Shown: positions 7,641 through 16,694, counted from the first letter of the stretch. The stretch is 64,000 nt of DNA from an uncultured Collinsella sp. (GCA_900544875.1 UQWS01000005.1:59773-123772); one strand, 5' to 3'. Program-made: numbers and translations. The notes: generated by a model not told the origin, from the letters alone.

Positions 7641-9212
7641 ATGCGGTCGATTCTTCCCAAGGGGGAAAGCAGGAAGCGCCGCAGCATCGCGGCGCGCGCG
7701 ATCGCCTGCGTTCTCGTCGCCCTGCTCGCGCTTCCCTTCGCGGGGTGCAGTGCGAGCCCGAACGCGACCGGTGGCACGGCGGGCTCTCAGGAATACACTG
7801 TGAGCGTCTCGCTTTCCGGCGGGTCAGGGCGCGCAAGCATCGCCTCACCCACCACAATTGTGAAGGATGGCGACACCTACACCGCGACCATCACCTGGTC
7901 GAGTTCGAACTACGACAAGATGACCGTCTACGGCGTGGACTACGCGCCCGTAAACGACGGCGGCAACTCCACATTCGAGATACCCGTCACGCTCGACGAG
8001 GACATCGCCGTGTCGGCCGAGACCGTCGCAATGTCGACGCCGCATACCATCGACTACACGCTCCACTTCGACTCATCCACCATGAAGGAGAAATCGGGCG
8101 ACGATGCAAGCGGCGGCTCCCCTGCGGGAACGGCTTCAAGCGCCGCGGCCGACTTCCACAACGCCGATTTGGGCTGCGGCTGGGAGCCGACGGGGGCGCT
8201 TCAGCTTGAATACGCCGAGCACTTCACTGTCGACGAGTTCGAAGGCGGCCTGCGGCTTATCTGCGTTTCAAACGGGGAGCGCTTCCTCGTGGTGCCGCAA
8301 GATGCGAAGGTACCTGATGGGTTGAGCTCCGACATCGCGGTCATAAGGCGCCCCGCCGACAAGGTGTACCTCGTGTCGTCGGCGACGATGTGCCTGGTCG
8401 ACGCGCTCGATGCGAACGACAATATCCTCATGTCGGGCACGAAAGCCGACGATTGCTCGGTCGCGGGCTTCAAAAGCGCGCTCGAAAGTGGGGCGATCGC
8501 CTACGGCGGCAAGTACAGCGCGCCCGACTACGAGCGAATATCGGCCTCGGGCTGCACGCTCGCCATCGAGAACACCATGATCAACCACACGCCCGATGTG
8601 AAGGAAAAGCTGCAGAAGCTCGGGCTCGTCGTGCTCACCGAACAGTCGTCGAGTGAGCCCGAAGCACTCGGGCGCATCGAGTGGATTAAGCTTTTCGGCG
8701 TCCTGTTCGACAAGGAAGACGAGGCCGCGCACCTGTTCAACGAACAGAAGGCCCGCGTCGAGCAAACGTCGGGGCTCGTATCGTCAGGTAAAACCGTGGC
8801 ATATTTCTACATTAACTCGAACGGGGCCGCCGTCACGCGGCGGGCGGGCGACTACGTGGCGCAGATGATCGAGCTTGCAGGCGGCAGCTACGCGCTCGAT
8901 GACGCGCAGACGGCGTCGACGTCAGGTTCGTCAGTAACGCTCGAAATGGAGCGCTTCTACGCGACGGCAAAGGATGCCGACATCATCGTCTACAACGGCA
9001 CCATCGACGAATCGGTTGCCACCTTGAACGACTTCGTAGGCAAAAACGCGCTATTGTCGCAGTTCAAAGCCGTGAAGAACGGCAACGTCTGGGTCACAAG
9101 CGCCGACATGTACCAGCAGATGACTTCCACCGCCGACATTATCGACGAGCTGCACGGGGCGTTCACCGGCGATGACGCGAGCGACTTCCATTATCTGAGG
9201 AAGCTCGGCTAG
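7641..9212 (+). CDS. Corrinoid/haem-type ABC solute-binding lipoprotein with N-terminal NEAT-like domain
   Basis: A 523-residue lipoprotein: signal ending LPFAGCSA (Cys near residue 36), an N-terminal domain (about 45-145) related to the preceding lipoprotein, then a BtuF/FepB-like binding domain (about 175-523). The latter contains VYLVSSATMCLVDAL, LGRIEWIKLFGVLFDKE and a DIIVYNGT segment seen in class III binding proteins. It starts four bases after the previous stop and ends four bases before the permease, so it is the substrate receptor of the downstream transporter. The riboswitch context favours corrinoid; haem or a cobalt tetrapyrrole is possible. The fused extra domain is unusual. Confidence 0.78.
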   Translation: MRSILPKGESRKRRSIAARAIACVLVALLALPFAGCSASPNATGGTAGSQEYTVSVSLSGGSGRASIASPTTIVKDGDTYTATITWSSSNYDKMTVYGVDYAPVNDGGNSTFEIPVTLDEDIAVSAETVAMSTPHTIDYTLHFDSSTMKEKSGDDASGGSPAGTASSAAADFHNADLGCGWEPTGALQLEYAEHFTVDEFEGGLRLICVSNGERFLVVPQDAKVPDGLSSDIAVIRRPADKVYLVSSATMCLVDALDANDNILMSGTKADDCSVAGFKSALESGAIAYGGKYSAPDYERISASGCTLAIENTMINHTPDVKEKLQKLGLVVLTEQSSSEPEALGRIEWIKLFGVLFDKEDEAAHLFNEQKARVEQTSGLVSSGKTVAYFYINSNGAAVTRRAGDYVAQMIELAGGSYALDDAQTASTSGSSVTLEMERFYATAKDADIIVYNGTIDESVATLNDFVGKNALLSQFKAVKNGNVWVTSADMYQQMTSTADIIDELHGAFTGDDASDFHYLRKLG

Positions 9213-9216
9213 CACC

Positions 9217-10257
9217 ATGAGAAGCCGACTTTCCATGGCATACGACGAATCGGGGCGCGCCGCGCGGTGTCGCGTCGTGACGGCGCTGCTCGCTGTTGCC
9301 CTCATCGTGCTCGTCGGGGCCAACCTGTGCATCGGAAGCGTGCTCGTGCCCGCAGACCACATCCCCGGCATCCTTTCGGGCGGCGCGGCCAATTCCATGG
9401 AAAGCCAGATCATCTGGGAGATTCGCCTGCCGCGCGTGCTTTCAGCCGTGCTTCTCGGCGGGGCACTTTCGCTCTCCGGGTTCCTGCTGCAGACGTTTTT
9501 CAACAACCCCATCGCCGACCCGTTCATCTTGGGCGTCTCCTCGGGCGCAAAGTTCGTCGTCGCGCTTACGATGATCGTACTTCTGGGCGCGAACCAGGCC
9601 ATGTCCTCGCCGGCCATGGTGGCCGCAGCGTTTCTGGGCTCGCTTATCACCATCGGCTTCGTGCTCCTCATCGCACGGCGCATAAGTTCCATGGCCATGC
9701 TCATCGTAGCGGGCGTCATGGTGGGATACATCTGCTCGGCGGCGACGAACTTCCTCATCGCCTTCGCCGACGACCAGTCCATCGTGAACCTGCACAACTG
9801 GTCTTTGGGTAGCTTCTCGGGTTCGAGCTGGGACGACGTCGCAGTCATCGCGGTCGTGGTGATCACCGTGAGCGCATGCGTATTCGCGATATCGAAACCC
9901 CTTTCCGCCTTCCAGCTGGGAGAAGCCTACGCGAAAAGCGTCGGCGTGAACGTCGCACGCTTCCGCGTGGTGCTCGTCCTTCTAGCGAGCATGCTCTCCG
10001 CCTGCGTGACCGCGTTCGCTGGTCCGGTGTCGTTCGTAGGCATCGCGGTTCCGCATCTCGTGAAGTCGTCGCTGAAGTCGTCGAAGCCCATCCGCGTGAT
10101 TCCTGCGTGCTTCTTGGGAGGCGCCATCTTCTGCGCGGGCTGCGATTTGATCGCGCGCACACTGTTCTCTCCCGTCGAACTTTCCATCAGCGCTGTCACC
10201 GCCATCTTCGGCGCACCGGTGGTTATCGCGCTCATGTTGAAGAAGCGGGTGAGGTAG
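9217..10257 (+). CDS. BtuC/FecCD-family ABC importer permease
   Basis: Membrane subunit of a vitamin B12/siderophore-type importer. The 346 residues are almost entirely hydrophobic segments (about 10 predicted). Family marks include RLPRVLSAVLLGGALSLSG, the block GFLLQTFFNNPIADPFILG, and AFAGPVSFVGIAVPHLVK, the coupling helix region that touches the ATPase. The ATPase ATG follows its TAG with no gap. Substrate is inferred as corrinoid from the upstream riboswitch and cbi genes. Confidence 0.88.
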   Translation: MRSRLSMAYDESGRAARCRVVTALLAVALIVLVGANLCIGSVLVPADHIPGILSGGAANSMESQIIWEIRLPRVLSAVLLGGALSLSGFLLQTFFNNPIADPFILGVSSGAKFVVALTMIVLLGANQAMSSPAMVAAAFLGSLITIGFVLLIARRISSMAMLIVAGVMVGYICSAATNFLIAFADDQSIVNLHNWSLGSFSGSSWDDVAVIAVVVITVSACVFAISKPLSAFQLGEAYAKSVGVNVARFRVVLVLLASMLSACVTAFAGPVSFVGIAVPHLVKSSLKSSKPIRVIPACFLGGAIFCAGCDLIARTLFSPVELSISAVTAIFGAPVVIALMLKKRVR

Positions 10258-11574
10258 ATGGGGGAATTCGTGCCGCGGCCCAAAACGCTCGGAGGGGACA
10301 TTCCATGCTTAGACAGTCCTGAGCTCACACGAAAGCGCCAGAAGGCACTTTCGGCTCGTGCGGAACTGCGCGCGGAGCGCCTCCTCCGAGCGGAGTCGAA
10401 CCTCGAAACCCCGGTCGAAACGCAGGCTGGCGGAGCGCCGCTTTTCCGCATAAGCGACCTGTCGGCGGGCTACGACAAGAAGGTCGTAGTCGAAGGCGTC
10501 GATCTGGAGGTTCGCGCGGGCGACGTCGTGGCGCTCATCGGGCCGAACGGCTCGGGCAAGTCGACCATCTTGAAAACCATCACACGCCATCTTGCACCGC
10601 TTGCCGGCGCGGTCGAGCTCGACGGGCGGGAGATTTCCCGATGGAAGACGGCGGAGTTCGCAAGGAACCTTGCCGTTATGCTGACGGATCGCCCCCGGAC
10701 CGAGCTCCTCACCTGCCGCGATATCGTAGAGGCGGGAAGGCATCCCTACACCGGGCGAATGGGCACACTCTCGCCCGACGACCATAGTCGGGTCGATGAG
10801 GCCATGAAAACCGCACATGTGGAAGAGCTCGCCGAGCGCGACTTCATGCAGATAAGCGACGGGCAACGCCAGCGCGTCATGCTCGCACGCGCCATCGCGC
10901 AGGATCCGCGTGTGCTCGTTCTTGACGAACCCACGTCGTATCTCGATATCCGCTACCAGATCGACCTGCTGCGAATACTTCGCCACCTTGCGAAATCGCG
11001 GAATGTGGCCGTCATCATGTCCATCCACGAACTCGAGCTCGCGCAGAAAAGCGCCGACAAGGTGATTTGCGTGAAGGACGGCCGGGTCTTCCGCGCCGGC
11101 GCACCCGAGGACATATTCACGCGCGAGACGATTGGCAAGCTCTACGGCCTTCAACATGGCACCTTCAACGAGCGCTTCGGCAGCGTGGAAATTGGGCGCC
11201 CACACGGCGATGCGCACACGTTCGTCATCGCCGGCGCAGGTACGGGGTCGGCTGTGTTTCGCCAGCTCATTCGGCAGGGCAAGGCGTTCTACGCGGGCGT
11301 TCTGCACGAAGGGGACATCGACTGCGAGCTCGCGCGCGACCTGGCGACGGAATGCGTGGCCGAGCGCGCCTTCGAGCCGATCGGGGATAAAACCATAGCC
11401 CGCGCCAAAGAGCTCCTCGTCCACTGCGCGCGCCTTATCGTGTGCCCCGCCGCCTTCGGCACCATAAACGCCCGAAACGCAGAGCTCGTCGCCTTCGCGC
11501 GCTCGCATGGTATCGAGGTCATGCGAGCGTGCGAAGGCGCATCGGAGGATTCCCAATTGGAGTGGGAAGGATAA
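10258..11574 (+). CDS. BtuD-like ABC ATPase with C-terminal accessory domain
   Basis: ATP-hydrolysing subunit for the importer. Residues ~1-60 are a low-complexity extension, then the ABC domain (~62-300): Walker A GPNGSGKST, Q-loop region VMLTDRPRTELL, signature ISDGQRQRVMLARA and Walker B VLVLDEPTSYLD. Residues ~320-438 form an additional Rossmann-like domain (FVIAGAGTGSAVFRQLI, AGVLHEGDIDCELAR) that I recall from archaeal and some bacterial cobalamin ATPases; its role is unknown. The start ATG directly follows the permease stop. This is the last gene of the operon; an IS scrap follows within 20 bases. Confidence 0.86.
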   Translation: MGEFVPRPKTLGGDIPCLDSPELTRKRQKALSARAELRAERLLRAESNLETPVETQAGGAPLFRISDLSAGYDKKVVVEGVDLEVRAGDVVALIGPNGSGKSTILKTITRHLAPLAGAVELDGREISRWKTAEFARNLAVMLTDRPRTELLTCRDIVEAGRHPYTGRMGTLSPDDHSRVDEAMKTAHVEELAERDFMQISDGQRQRVMLARAIAQDPRVLVLDEPTSYLDIRYQIDLLRILRHLAKSRNVAVIMSIHELELAQKSADKVICVKDGRVFRAGAPEDIFTRETIGKLYGLQHGTFNERFGSVEIGRPHGDAHTFVIAGAGTGSAVFRQLIRQGKAFYAGVLHEGDIDCELARDLATECVAERAFEPIGDKTIARAKELLVHCARLIVCPAAFGTINARNAELVAFARSHGIEVMRACEGASEDSQLEWEG

Positions 11575-11591
11575 ACTGGACTTTCATTTAA

Positions 11592-11684
11592 GGATCCTCA
11601 GGCTACAGCTCCTACGCCGGCGAGGTCTCCAAGGCGCCGGAGAACCTCGTGAACAGGAATTTCCACGCCGACGAGCCCAACTAG
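11592..11684 (+). pseudogene. IS3-family OrfB transposase fragment
   Basis: About 30 codons read GYSSYAGEVSKAPENLVN followed by RNFHADEPN and a stop. The SSYxGE...APENLVxRxFHADxPN string is a well known stretch just before the catalytic core of IS3-type OrfB proteins. No start, no core and no terminal repeats are visible, so it is a dead remnant. It lies between the GC-rich cobalamin locus and the chromosome-like region, marking a likely recombination boundary. Confidence 0.7.
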
Positions 11685-11686
11685 GC

Positions 11687-12298
11687 CTAATCCAAGCGAG
11701 ATTCCAGACTCGACAGGCCATTGAGAGTCAGGTCGTTGGCAACCTCCGAGACGCGCTCGATAGGAACCGAGCCGTCAGACAGCGCCCACGTGCGATAGAT
11801 TCCGATAATACCCGACAGCAAAAACGCCAGATAGTAGTCGAACATCTCATCCTTGAGACCTTGGGGCAGCAGATCGCGCTCGGCAATCTCGCGCTCGAGC
11901 GGCGCACGAAGACGAGCCATAAAATCATCGAGCGGAATATTCTCGATCAGCTGACGATTGAGCACCAAGTTGTTGCACAGTGCCTCGTTAACGGTTTTGA
12001 AGAAGGTCGCCGCCGCGCCCAGGGCGCGCTCGTTGGTGTCACCGTCCATTGAAGCAAGCGTTTTCTCGACCGAGTCGACAATCATATTCACCACATCGAC
12101 GGCAATGGCATCGAGCAGGCCGTCAACCGTGCCAAAGTGCACGTAGAAGGTTTTGCGGTCGACATTGGCCTCGCGCGCGATGGCACTCACCGTAATGTCT
12201 GCCAGCGGCTTTTCCATGAGCAGGCGCTCGAAAGCGGAAAGGATGGCATTGCGGCTGCGAACGATGCGTCGGTCAAGACGCTGTTTGCTGGTTGCCAT
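11687..12298 (-). CDS. TetR/AcrR-family transcriptional regulator
   Basis: A 203-residue DNA-binding repressor of the TetR type. The N-terminal helix-turn-helix is clear: NAILSAFERLLMEKPLADIT then VSAIAREANVDRKTFYVHF at about residues 40-60. The C-terminal ligand domain is helical and unassigned. The ATG at 12298 (MATSKQR) is preferred over one nine codons upstream because it fits the family N-terminus. A dyad with TGAG.GATAATC arms lies 39 bases upstream, suggesting autoregulation. The target gene is unknown; the flippase-like gene immediately upstream in the same direction is a candidate. Confidence 0.85.
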   Translation of the reverse strand: MATSKQRLDRRIVRSRNAILSAFERLLMEKPLADITVSAIAREANVDRKTFYVHFGTVDGLLDAIAVDVVNMIVDSVEKTLASMDGDTNERALGAAATFFKTVNEALCNNLVLNRQLIENIPLDDFMARLRAPLEREIAERDLLPQGLKDEMFDYYLAFLLSGIIGIYRTWALSDGSVPIERVSEVANDLTLNGLSSLESRLD

Positions 12299-12336
12299 GG
12301 GCGTGTCCCTTCGATATGCGAGCATTCATCAACAGA

Positions 12337-12370
12337 TGAGAGATAATCTACGTAAGAGGATTATCCCTCA
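12337..12370. promoter_or_regulatory. Candidate TetR operator (inverted repeat)
   Basis: GATAATC (12342-12348) and GATTATC (12359-12365) are exact reverse complements ten bases apart; the symmetry extends to outer TGAG and CTCA. No T-run follows, so an operator upstream of the TetR gene is more likely than a terminator. Confidence 0.5.
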
Positions 12371-12414
12371 TAAAGCACGAATATGCCTCGCATCATGAAG
12401 AACGCACGACTGCC

Positions 12415-13722
12415 CTACTGCGACTTAGGGTGCTTCTTCTTATTGAGTGCCGACGGAGATACGCGAATACCGTCGCCTGTCTGGCGCACATAGGCTTTAT
12501 GAGCCGGCTTGGCGGTCCCAGAAGCCTTCTGAGCATGCTTCTTGGGATCAAGGGTAACAGCATTCGTGAGGTGCGTCTTAGTGGGCGCAGAGGGCGTCTG
12601 AGGCGTGCGGCCGAGCTTGCGCATCACGCGATCCCAGCGCGCATGGATGCTCTCGTTGTGGGCGCTCTTAAGTCCCAGCAGCGGCGCAGCCAAAATGGTC
12701 GGCGCAATGAACGTAATGAGGCGCCACAGCAGATAGCCGGCGGTCGAAGCCGACCCAAAGAAATGACCCAAGAACAATGCAAAGCCGCCCTCAGCGCCAC
12801 CAGTTCCACCAGGCAAGGGGACCGCAGAGCTCAGCAGCTGGACAAAGGCGCTCGCGGCCATGACCGAGAAAAAGTCGACCTCGTGGTGGCCGAAGGCAAG
12901 CATCAGGAAATACGGCACCAGATAGAAAAACGCGAGCTGCAGCATGGTGATAAACACGGTGAGCAGCATGGAAGAAAAATGTCCGGCTGAAAGCTTGAAC
13001 TTCTCGGAGAAGGAGTAGATCTCGCCATCGACAAACGTGCGCCATCCCTCGATCTTAGTGGCCGAGACACCAATGCGCTCAAGCCAATTGATGATGCAAT
13101 GGGCAACGCGCGTGACGGTCTTAGGCATGAGCGCGACGGCGAAGATGCCCAGCAAGATGCAGCAGTGCCCACCAAAGCTAAAGACGCACAGCAGCGTCAT
13201 GTCGCCATAGCGCTCGGCAAAAAACGGCATGCGAGCAAGCAGTAGGATAGCGCCCCAGGCAACGAGGCCAAACTGGTACACGATAAAGCGTGTGAACTGA
13301 GTGGCGCCAGCCTCGCCGACATTTTGGCCCGCCTTGGTCAGGCGGTAGATCTGAGCAGGAGTCGAGCCCATCATCATAGGTGTGAGGTTGCCAAAGAAGA
13401 TGCCACTCGCCTCGACCGAAATCAGGTCGCGAATGCCGACGGGTGAATTAGGGTCGAGCCATACGGCGATCGCATAGGCCACAATGCCAAAGAACAGATA
13501 CATGAACATGCAAAGACACGCGACAAAGAGCCATGACGCCTGCACGCTCGACATAGCGGCCCAGAACTGCCCCATCTGCCCGGTTACCACCAGATAGACG
13601 ATATAACCCACCAGCACGACGCCGATAAAGATGGCGCCGCGGCGTGCGCTCTTATTGTCATCTCCGCCCGAGGCCTCAACCTCAACCTGGGGCTTAGACG
13701 TATGCTGAGAGGACTCCGTCAT
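12415..13722 (-). CDS. Flippase-like integral membrane protein (LPG synthase TM / UPF0104 family)
   Basis: A 435-residue protein with about eight hydrophobic helices between residues 30 and 350, a hydrophilic acidic N-terminus and a basic, Pro/Lys-rich C-terminal tail of ~80 residues. The family blocks are GIFFGNLTPMMMGSTPAQ in the first half and LLSSAVPLPGGTGGAEGGFA in the second, as in the membrane domain of lysylphosphatidylglycerol synthase and AglD-like proteins. Such proteins move or modify lipid-linked substrates; the substrate here is unknown. I chose the MTESSQ start at 13722. The TetR gene follows in the same direction. Confidence 0.8.
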   Translation of the reverse strand: MTESSQHTSKPQVEVEASGGDDNKSARRGAIFIGVVLVGYIVYLVVTGQMGQFWAAMSSVQASWLFVACLCMFMYLFFGIVAYAIAVWLDPNSPVGIRDLISVEASGIFFGNLTPMMMGSTPAQIYRLTKAGQNVGEAGATQFTRFIVYQFGLVAWGAILLLARMPFFAERYGDMTLLCVFSFGGHCCILLGIFAVALMPKTVTRVAHCIINWLERIGVSATKIEGWRTFVDGEIYSFSEKFKLSAGHFSSMLLTVFITMLQLAFFYLVPYFLMLAFGHHEVDFFSVMAASAFVQLLSSAVPLPGGTGGAEGGFALFLGHFFGSASTAGYLLWRLITFIAPTILAAPLLGLKSAHNESIHARWDRVMRKLGRTPQTPSAPTKTHLTNAVTLDPKKHAQKASGTAKPAHKAYVRQTGDGIRVSPSALNKKKHPKSQ

Positions 13723-13825
13723 GAGACTCCTTCTAACAGTCAAAATATCTTGGATATTGTACCCGCAAGGACCATAAGCAGAACGCAAAGCTCTGGTTCA
13801 AACGGGAATTGCAGACGGTTGTTTG

Positions 13826-13860
13826 AAAAAAAACCCGGCCTTCCATGGGAAGACCGGGTA
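13826..13860 (-). terminator. Intrinsic terminator after tRNA-Glu
   Basis: On the minus strand, ACCCGGTCTTCC pairs with GGAAGGCCGGGT around a short loop and is followed by eight T residues. It lies 10 bases downstream of the tRNA. Confidence 0.85.
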
Positions 13861-13869
13861 TCAGAAGCG

Positions 13870-13946
13870 TGGTAGCCCGTACCAGATTCGAACTGGTGAT
13901 CTCCGCCTTGAGAGGGCGGCGTCCTAAACCGCTAGACGAACGGGCC
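13870..13946 (-). tRNA. tRNA-Glu (CTC anticodon)
   Basis: The minus strand folds as a standard cloverleaf. The acceptor GGCCCGT pairs with ACGGGCT (first pair G-U), the D-arm holds CTAGCGGTTTAGGA, the anticodon stem CCGCC/GGCGG encloses CTCTCAA with anticodon CTC, and the T-arm has GTTCGAATC. CCA is encoded at the 3' end. The body is close to other bacterial tRNA-Glu genes. It stands alone, between the flippase gene and cca, with its own terminator. Confidence 0.95.
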
Positions 13947-14073
13947 ACATGACATCTGCACTGCCGTGCTGCGAGGAAATATATTACGGGACAAAAAACA
14001 TCAGCGCAAGAAGAAATTCCAAATTGCCGAAAAATTGTCGGCAGGTTATGGAACACACAGGTAAACTGGGTAG

Positions 14074-15468
14074 CTAATTCAAGTTGAGATGGACCAAAAG
14101 AGCTTCGCGCTCGTTGGGGATGTTGTCTTCGATCACGGCGTCGAGGGCGGAGTTGAGTAGCTGCCCCAGTTCCGGCCCGGGCTTGACTCCGGCACGGATC
14201 AGGTCGCCGCCGTTGATGGCGAGCATCTTGAGCGTATAGGGCTCCCCCGCCTTCAGCAGCTCGTGCGCCATCGCGCGCATCTCCTCGATCGTCTCAACGT
14301 AATAGAAGCACGACGGGGCCTTGCCGAGCGTGTCGGCACGCTTAAGATCCATGAGCTCGTCCATCAAACGCGGCGTGTCGACGCCCTCGCCCGAAAGCGC
14401 GCGCATCATATTGAGCAGGCAGGAGCGCTCGGGGCGAAGCGGCTTGTCATGATATTTGATGAGCAGGCACACGTCGCGCACCAGGTCGTGAGAGAGCGCC
14501 AGGCGATCCATAATGACGCGCGCCTTCTTGGCGCCGAGCTCTGGATGACCGTAGAAGTGTCCGCTGCCGGCGTGATCGACCGTAAAGCACTCAGGCTTGG
14601 ACACATCGTGCAAAAACGCCGCCCACATCAGGCTCGACGAGGGCGCGACGCCGTCACACAGCGCGAGCTCCCCTGCCACCGTCAGCACACGGGCGATATG
14701 CTCGTAGACGTTAAACGCATGGTAGACACTGCGCTGATCAAACCCGCGACCCGCTGCCAACTCGGGCACGGCGGCACAGATGAGCTCGGGGTAGCGCAGC
14801 ATGGCGTCTCCCCCATGACCGGTCGAAAGGATGCCCTCGAGCTCAATACCCACACGCTCGCGCGCCACGGCATCGAGCAACGGCGCACATTCGGCCAAAG
14901 CCTGTTTGGTCGCGGGTTCAATCATAAAGTCCAGGCGGCAGGCAAAGCGCACCGCACGCAACATGCGCAGGGCGTCCTCGTTAAAACGACGCTTGGGATC
15001 GCCGACAGCGCGAATCAGCTTGCGCTCCAAGTCATCCTGGCCGTCGTAGCGGTCGACAAGCCCGCGCTCGGGATGCCAGGCCATGGCGTTGACGGTAAAG
15101 TCGCGGCGCGCCAGATCGTCCTCGAGCGAGGCGGCACGCTCCACACTCTGGGGATGGCGACCATCGGTGTAAAAGCCATCCAGACGGTACGTGGTGACCT
15201 CGATACGCTCGCCATCGGAAATAGCCGTGATTCCGCCAAATTTAATACCCGACTCCACGACCGCGATGCCGGCGGCCTCGAGCGCCGCTTTGGACTCCTG
15301 CCACAGGCCGCTACAGCACATATCGACATCGTGGCTGGGGCACCCCATCAGGGCGTCGCGTACCCAACCGCCCACGTACCAAGCCTCAAGACCAGCCACC
15401 TCAAGCGCGCGCAGAACACGCAGGGAGGCATCGGACGGTTGCGTACCGTTGAGCGAAACATTGCACAT
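14074..15468 (-). CDS. cca: CCA tRNA nucleotidyltransferase with HD domain
   Basis: Adds or repairs the CCA end of tRNAs. The 464 residues show a class II nucleotidyltransferase head (YVGGWVRDALMGCPSHDVDM with the catalytic DVD), RRDFTVNAMAWHP, the RFNEDALRMLRAVRFA neck motif, and an HD domain (AAFLHDVSKPECF...HFYGHPELGAKKA) in the second half. The HD domain suggests added phosphohydrolase activity. Start ATG at 15468 fits the family. It lies just upstream of tRNA-Glu in the same direction. Confidence 0.93.
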   Translation of the reverse strand: MCNVSLNGTQPSDASLRVLRALEVAGLEAWYVGGWVRDALMGCPSHDVDMCCSGLWQESKAALEAAGIAVVESGIKFGGITAISDGERIEVTTYRLDGFYTDGRHPQSVERAASLEDDLARRDFTVNAMAWHPERGLVDRYDGQDDLERKLIRAVGDPKRRFNEDALRMLRAVRFACRLDFMIEPATKQALAECAPLLDAVARERVGIELEGILSTGHGGDAMLRYPELICAAVPELAAGRGFDQRSVYHAFNVYEHIARVLTVAGELALCDGVAPSSSLMWAAFLHDVSKPECFTVDHAGSGHFYGHPELGAKKARVIMDRLALSHDLVRDVCLLIKYHDKPLRPERSCLLNMMRALSGEGVDTPRLMDELMDLKRADTLGKAPSCFYYVETIEEMRAMAHELLKAGEPYTLKMLAINGGDLIRAGVKPGPELGQLLNSALDAVIEDNIPNEREALLVHLNLN

Positions 15469-15565
15469 ACCTGTGGCCTCCTGCGACTATCAAATTGGCT
15501 ATCGATTGCGTCTGCAAGAAGTCTAGCAAGAAACAGCCTCCACTGCACACGCAAGTCCGATAAAC

Positions 15566-15600
15566 AAAAACGCATCCGTCCTAGTCTAAGACGGATGCGA
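15566..15600 (-). terminator. Intrinsic terminator after phosphofructokinase paralogue 1
   Basis: CGCATCCGTC and GACGGATGCG are perfect complements around a short loop; on the minus strand TTTTTG follows. It lies 33 bases past the stop of the kinase gene. Confidence 0.85.
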
Positions 15601-15632
15601 AATAATCAAACTATTCAGGCAAGGTGCCGGAA

Positions 15633-16565
15633 CTAGCAGACCTGGCGAACCTCAATGTGCTTCTTATATTCGTCCACCTTGGCAAAATCGCCCAGACCGG
15701 GGCACTCCACCACGTTGGCGCCGGTGGCCATCGAAAGGCGCAGGGCATCCTCAACACGCTCGGGAGCGTCGTGCCACACGGACAGGAAGGCGGCAAGTGA
15801 GGAGTCGCCGGCGCAGACCGTCGACAGCAGCTTGACCTCAAAGGTGCGGTTGGCAAACCAGATGTGCTCTCCGTTGGAGAAGTACGCGCCAGCGCCACCC
15901 TGGGTCAACAGCACGTTCTTAGCTCCCTTGGCGTGGAGCTCGGCCATCGCACCCTTGACGGACTCGTCGTCGCCATCGCTCACCTTAATGCCAAAGATGT
16001 CGAGCAGCTCATCGTCATTGGGCTTGATCAGCAGCGGCTCCATGGCAATGAGGTCTGCCAGCTGATGGCTCGAGATGTCGAGGACGAACTCGGCCCCCTT
16101 GGCGTTGACGCGGCGCAGGACCTCGGCCAAGAAGCCCTCGGAAGTGTTGGGGGGCAGCGAGCCGCTGATGACCAGGCAGGTCATGTCATCGAGCGAATCG
16201 ATGAGCTCAAACATCTCCTGCTCGTTGGCCTCGTTGATGGCGGCACCGGCGTTGACCATGTTGTACTCGGTGTCGGGGCCGGCGTTGAGGAACACATTGA
16301 CGCGCGTAATGCCGTCGGTCCACACGGGCTTGACGGGCACGCCCAGGGCCTCGGCGCCCTTAACGATAAACTCGCCCGAGAAGCCGGCGAAGAAACCCAG
16401 GATCGTGGTGTCGACACCATAGTGGTCAAGCGTAAACGAGACGTTGAGGCCTTTGCCGTTGGGCGTGTAGACGGCATTGCGGGTACGCGTGACGGTATTG
16501 GCAGTAAGGCCGTCGCAGGCGATGTTGTAATCAATGGCGGGATTAGCAGTGAGCGTGTAAATCAT
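15633..16565 (-). CDS. PfkB-family 1-phosphofructokinase / tagatose-6-phosphate kinase-like
   Basis: Ribokinase-superfamily sugar-phosphate kinase, 310 residues, probably making fructose-1,6-bisphosphate from fructose-1-phosphate. The start MIYTLTANPAIDYN and substrate-binding NGKGLNVSFTL match FruK/LacC proteins, as do VISGSLPPN, LIKPNDDELLDIFG and a C-terminal anion hole/ATP motif VCAGDSSLAAFLS, where GD(S) supplies the base. It follows a close paralogue (16755-17687) and has its own terminator. Exact substrate, fructose-1-P or tagatose-6-P, cannot be settled by reading. Confidence 0.85.
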   Translation of the reverse strand: MIYTLTANPAIDYNIACDGLTANTVTRTRNAVYTPNGKGLNVSFTLDHYGVDTTILGFFAGFSGEFIVKGAEALGVPVKPVWTDGITRVNVFLNAGPDTEYNMVNAGAAINEANEQEMFELIDSLDDMTCLVISGSLPPNTSEGFLAEVLRRVNAKGAEFVLDISSHQLADLIAMEPLLIKPNDDELLDIFGIKVSDGDDESVKGAMAELHAKGAKNVLLTQGGAGAYFSNGEHIWFANRTFEVKLLSTVCAGDSSLAAFLSVWHDAPERVEDALRLSMATGANVVECPGLGDFAKVDEYKKHIEVRQVC

Positions 16566-16694
16566 GAATGTTCCTTTCACGAAGCAACGTGTTAATGAAA
16601 GTATATTCCACGCATCGGTAAAAGGCTAGGACAACTCGGTGAACGGTGTGGAAGCGATGAAGTACGGCAGGACACCTCTCCCCCATGGCGGAAC

